A stretch of 64,000 nucleotides of DNA from Azoarcus sp. KH32C. Lineage in GTDB: Bacteria > Pseudomonadota > Gammaproteobacteria > Burkholderiales > Rhodocyclaceae. Of the stretch, positions 61,648-64,000 are shown piece by piece. The stretch is from assembly GCF_000349945.1 (NCBI RefSeq), contig NC_020516.1:1984001-2048000 (forward strand), in the 5' to 3' direction. The translations under genes and the position numbers were made by a program. Every line of letters starts with the position of its first letter. Position 1 is the first letter of the stretch. The notes below the pieces were generated by a model that did no database searches, had not been told where the DNA came from, and saw nothing but the letters and a program-made list of their open reading frames with translations.

Positions 61648-63017
61648 ATTCAGGTATCCCGATCCATGGTAACGCCATGACGGCAAGCACCCATCCCGAA
61701 TGTGACCCGCTGTCGCGGGCAGTCGACGAAGGCGATTGCCATGAGATCGCCGAGCGGCTTAACCGTGGCTGCCAGTGCGTGTCGCTCGACCATGAGCGCC
61801 TGCGCGCCGAACTGGAACGAGATCCGCGCGACGGCGCACTCTTGGCGACGATCAACACGACACGTCCTCATCTCTTTGCCGATTCGGTCGTCTTTGTTGC
61901 GGCGCCACAGCTTGAGCGGATCGCGGAGATCGTCGATGCGGTGGAACGTGTTGCGGCCACTGCCGGCTGGCAGGCCGCGGTTCTCCAAGCCGCTCCTGCC
62001 AACGCCCGCATTCAGTCGGCGGCAGCGGGGGCCTTCCTCGGATACGACTTCCATCTTTCTCCGGAAGGGCCGCGACTGATCGAGATCAACACGAACGCGG
62101 GCGGTGGACTGCTCAACGTCGCGCTGGCCCGGGCTCAGCGCGCGTGCTGTGCAGAGGTCGAGCCACTACGCGCGATGGTATCAGAGGGCAGTCCTTCGGA
62201 TCCCGAGCGCGCGTTTCTGGACATGTTCCGCGAAGAGTGGCGCGCGATGCGCGGAGATGCGCCCTTGCGGACGATTGCGATCGTCGATCAGGAACCACGA
62301 TCGCAGTACCTGCTGCCCGAGTTCCTGTTGTTTCAACGGCTTTTCGAGCGCTGCGGCTACGCAGCCTATATTTGCGATCCGACTGCGCTGCACTTCGAGG
62401 CGGGGCGTCTCTGGCTGGACGGGCAGGAAATCGACCTCGTCTACAACCGGCTCACGGATTTCGACCTTGATGAGCCGCAAAGCGCAGCCCTCGCCGCAGC
62501 GTGGCGGGAACAGGCTGCCGTCATCACGCCTCACCCGCGAGCGCACGCACTATTTGCCGACAAGCGCAATCTCGTTCTTCTCGGCGACGAAGCCTTCCTG
62601 GAAAGGTGCGGAGTCGATCCGGAGACCCGGGCAATTCTGGCGCAAGGCGTTCCGCAGACACGCACGGTTCGTCCGGAAGATGCGGAAACCCTCTGGCGGG
62701 AGCGCCGGGACCTGTTCTTCAAGCCGGCAGCTGGCTTTGGCAGCCGTGCCGCTTATCGCGGCGACAAGCTCACGCGAAGCACGTTCGAGTCGATCCTGGT
62801 AGGCGACTACATTGCCCAGCGCCTCGTGCCGCCGAGCGCTCGGAGGCTGAGTGTTGGTGGAGAGCCGACGGACCTCAAGATGGATCTGCGTGCGTACGCC
62901 TATCGCGGGCGAGTCCAGTTTGCGGCAGCGCGTTTGTACCGTGGTCAGACGACGAATTTCCGTACGCCAGGCGGTGGTTTCGCTGCCGTGGTTGCACTCC
63001 CTTGCGCGCAGCCGTAA
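61644..63017 (+). CDS. Uncharacterised protein with a permuted ATP-grasp-like arrangement
   Basis: The 457-residue protein has the metal-binding strand PRLIEINTNAGGGLLNVALA about one third in, and a lysine-bearing strand LFFKPAAGFGSRAAYRG much later. In standard ATP-grasp enzymes the Lys strands come first and the E-x-N strand last, so the order looks circularly permuted. Other landmarks are VYNRLTDFDL and GDYIAQRLVPPS. The GTG start overlaps the helicase stop (GTGA); an ATG at 61677 is also possible. No substrate can be named; such enzymes join a carboxylate to an amine. It is 46 bases ahead of mobB. Confidence 0.72.
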   Translation: MNSGIPIHGNAMTASTHPECDPLSRAVDEGDCHEIAERLNRGCQCVSLDHERLRAELERDPRDGALLATINTTRPHLFADSVVFVAAPQLERIAEIVDAVERVAATAGWQAAVLQAAPANARIQSAAAGAFLGYDFHLSPEGPRLIEINTNAGGGLLNVALARAQRACCAEVEPLRAMVSEGSPSDPERAFLDMFREEWRAMRGDAPLRTIAIVDQEPRSQYLLPEFLLFQRLFERCGYAAYICDPTALHFEAGRLWLDGQEIDLVYNRLTDFDLDEPQSAALAAAWREQAAVITPHPRAHALFADKRNLVLLGDEAFLERCGVDPETRAILAQGVPQTRTVRPEDAETLWRERRDLFFKPAAGFGSRAAYRGDKLTRSTFESILVGDYIAQRLVPPSARRLSVGGEPTDLKMDLRAYAYRGRVQFAAARLYRGQTTNFRTPGGGFAAVVALPCAQP

Positions 63018-63063
63018 GCGCTGTTGTATCCTGTCCGACCTGTCCCCCAAGTTTCAGGCACAG

Positions 63064-63579
63064 ATGATCGTATTTGGAATCGCCGGCTGGTCCGGTTCGG
63101 GAAAGACCACCCTCATCGAAAAGCTCATCCCGGAAATTTGCGGGCGTGGACTTTCGGTATCCGTGATCAAGCATGCGCATCACGGCTTCGATCTCGATCG
63201 GCCCGGCAAGGACTCGTACAGGCATCGCGAAGCCGGCGCGACGCAAGTGCTGATGCTGTCCGGCGAGCGTTGGGTCTTGATGCACGAGCTGCGCGGCGCC
63301 CCAGAGCCGACACTGGACGAGCAATTGCGTCTGCTGTCGCCCTGCGACGTCGTGCTGATCGAAGGCTTCAAGGCGGCGTCGGTTCCGAAGCTCGAGGTGC
63401 ATCGTCCATCCAACGGCAAGACACCGCTCTGGCAGGAAAATCCGCACATCGTCGCGGTTGCGAGCGATGTCGATATCGAGTGTCCGCTCACTCGGTTCGC
63501 TCTCGACGACGTGGTCGCGATTGCCGATTACATCCTCAATTACTCCTCTCGCCATGAACAACGACATGCTTTCGTTTGA
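63064..63579 (+). CDS. mobB: MobB, molybdopterin-guanine dinucleotide synthesis adapter
   Basis: The 171-residue P-loop GTPase-like protein starts MIVFGIAGWSGSGKTTLIEK, has VIKHAHHGFDLDRPGKDS and VLIEGFKAASVPKLEVHR. It assists MobA in making the molybdenum guanine dinucleotide cofactor. The ATG at 63064 is the family start; the frame above is a shadow. moeA starts inside its last 26 bases. Confidence 0.94.
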   Translation: MIVFGIAGWSGSGKTTLIEKLIPEICGRGLSVSVIKHAHHGFDLDRPGKDSYRHREAGATQVLMLSGERWVLMHELRGAPEPTLDEQLRLLSPCDVVLIEGFKAASVPKLEVHRPSNGKTPLWQENPHIVAVASDVDIECPLTRFALDDVVAIADYILNYSSRHEQRHAFV

Positions 63580-64000
63580 CGACGCGTTGGCCAAGCTGCT
63601 GGCGCACGTACGTCCGGTGTCGGATGTCGAGATGGCCGATACGATCGTCACGCAGGGCAGGATTCTCGCGTCCGATCTGCGCTCGGCGATTTCGGTCCCG
63701 GCGCTCGACACGTCGATGATGGACGGCTACGCGGTGCGTGTCGCCGACGTGCCAGGTTCCGGAGCAACGCTTCCGGTGTCGCAACGCATCCCGGCGGGCA
63801 GCGTCGGTCATGCGCTGCAGCCCGGCACCGCCGCGCGCATCTTTACCGGGGCGCCCTTGCCTTCCGGCGCGGATGCCGTCGTGATGCAGGAACTTTGCGA
63901 ACTTGCGGATGATCGCGTGACGATCAATCACGTTCCGCGAATCGGCGAAGCATTGCGACGCGCAGGCAGCGAAATCGCTGCCGGAGACGTGGTGCTCCCA
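63554..64000 (+). CDS. moeA: Molybdopterin molybdenumtransferase MoeA, N-terminal part
   Basis: The gene runs off the right edge after 149 codons. The visible part has LSFDDALAKLLAHV, PALDTSMMDGYAVR and ARIFTGAPLPSGADAVVMQE, which are standard MoeA domain motifs. MoeA inserts molybdenum into molybdopterin. It overlaps mobB by 26 bases; a second ATG 12 bases on would shorten this. The pair shows the organism makes molybdoenzymes, in line with nitrate or other anaerobic respiration, which is inference. Confidence 0.94.
   Translation, partial: MNNDMLSFDDALAKLLAHVRPVSDVEMADTIVTQGRILASDLRSAISVPALDTSMMDGYAVRVADVPGSGATLPVSQRIPAGSVGHALQPGTAARIFTGAPLPSGADAVVMQELCELADDRVTINHVPRIGEALRRAGSEIAAGDVVLP

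Overview
The window is high-GC DNA that reads as a normal chromosomal segment of a betaproteobacterium. Gene families and neighbourhoods (rnfABCDGE-nth with a DUF1841 gene, sdhCDABE-gltA-sucAB-lpd, an aryl-polyene/xanthomonadin-type pigment cluster with a chorismatase, a second infA-type gene) fit Rhodocyclales of the Azoarcus/Aromatoleum/Thauera kind. This placement is inferred from gene content; no rRNA is present. I saw no insertion sequence, prophage, CRISPR array, tRNA or rRNA gene. Genes are tightly packed, with many 4-bp ATGA/GTGA overlaps.

Layout. (1) 1-2541: start of a CoA-binding acyl-CoA synthetase/acetyltransferase and ovoA (ovothiol synthesis). (2) 2832-16188: aryl polyene cluster. 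A short plus-strand arm (chorismatase, PlsC-like acyltransferase, glycosyltransferase) converges on a long minus-strand operon (ACP, COG4648 membrane protein, acyl ligase, hotdog dehydratase, lipid acyltransferase, LolA-like carrier, MMPL exporter, polysaccharide deacetylase, ketosynthase, chain-length factor, dehydratase, ketoreductase). (3) 16377-21060: greB, htpG with a sigma32-type promoter, a ClC transporter and a MarR regulator. (4) 21062-28878: CoxE-like VWA protein, EAL/HDOD-like protein, MoxR ATPase, and a four-gene phosphorelay (hybrid kinase, receiver, Hpt, receiver-kinase). (5) 28979-35306: DUF1841, nth and the complete Rnf complex. (6) 35409-43363: pyrD, the two N-degron aminoacyl transferases bpt and aat, and a ferric iron ABC transporter split into fbpC, fbpB and fbpA, with candidate Fur sites and small accessory proteins. 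(7) 43387-45626: a cyclase-FHA protein, a longer IF-1 and an Ala/Lys-rich protein. (8) 45789-58432: TCA block with mdh, a divergent GntR/UTRA regulator with a perfect 16-bp palindrome, then sdhCDABE, gltA, sucAB and lpdA. (9) 58519-64000: zapE, a DinG/YoaA-type helicase, a circularly permuted ATP-grasp-like protein, mobB and the start of moeA.

How it works together. The pigment cluster should make a benzoate starter from chorismate, activate it, extend it on one ACP with a KS/CLF pair and a full reduction/dehydration set, and move the polyene lipid to the outer membrane. The TCA block feeds quinol through SdhABCD and NADH through OGDH and malate dehydrogenase; Rnf couples NADH and ferredoxin. 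Nothing seen is a wholly unknown system. The least explained items are the embedded deacetylase, the permuted ATP-grasp protein, the cyclase-FHA fusion, the pseudo-receiver near the iron transporter, and the GntR operator at the head of the TCA block.
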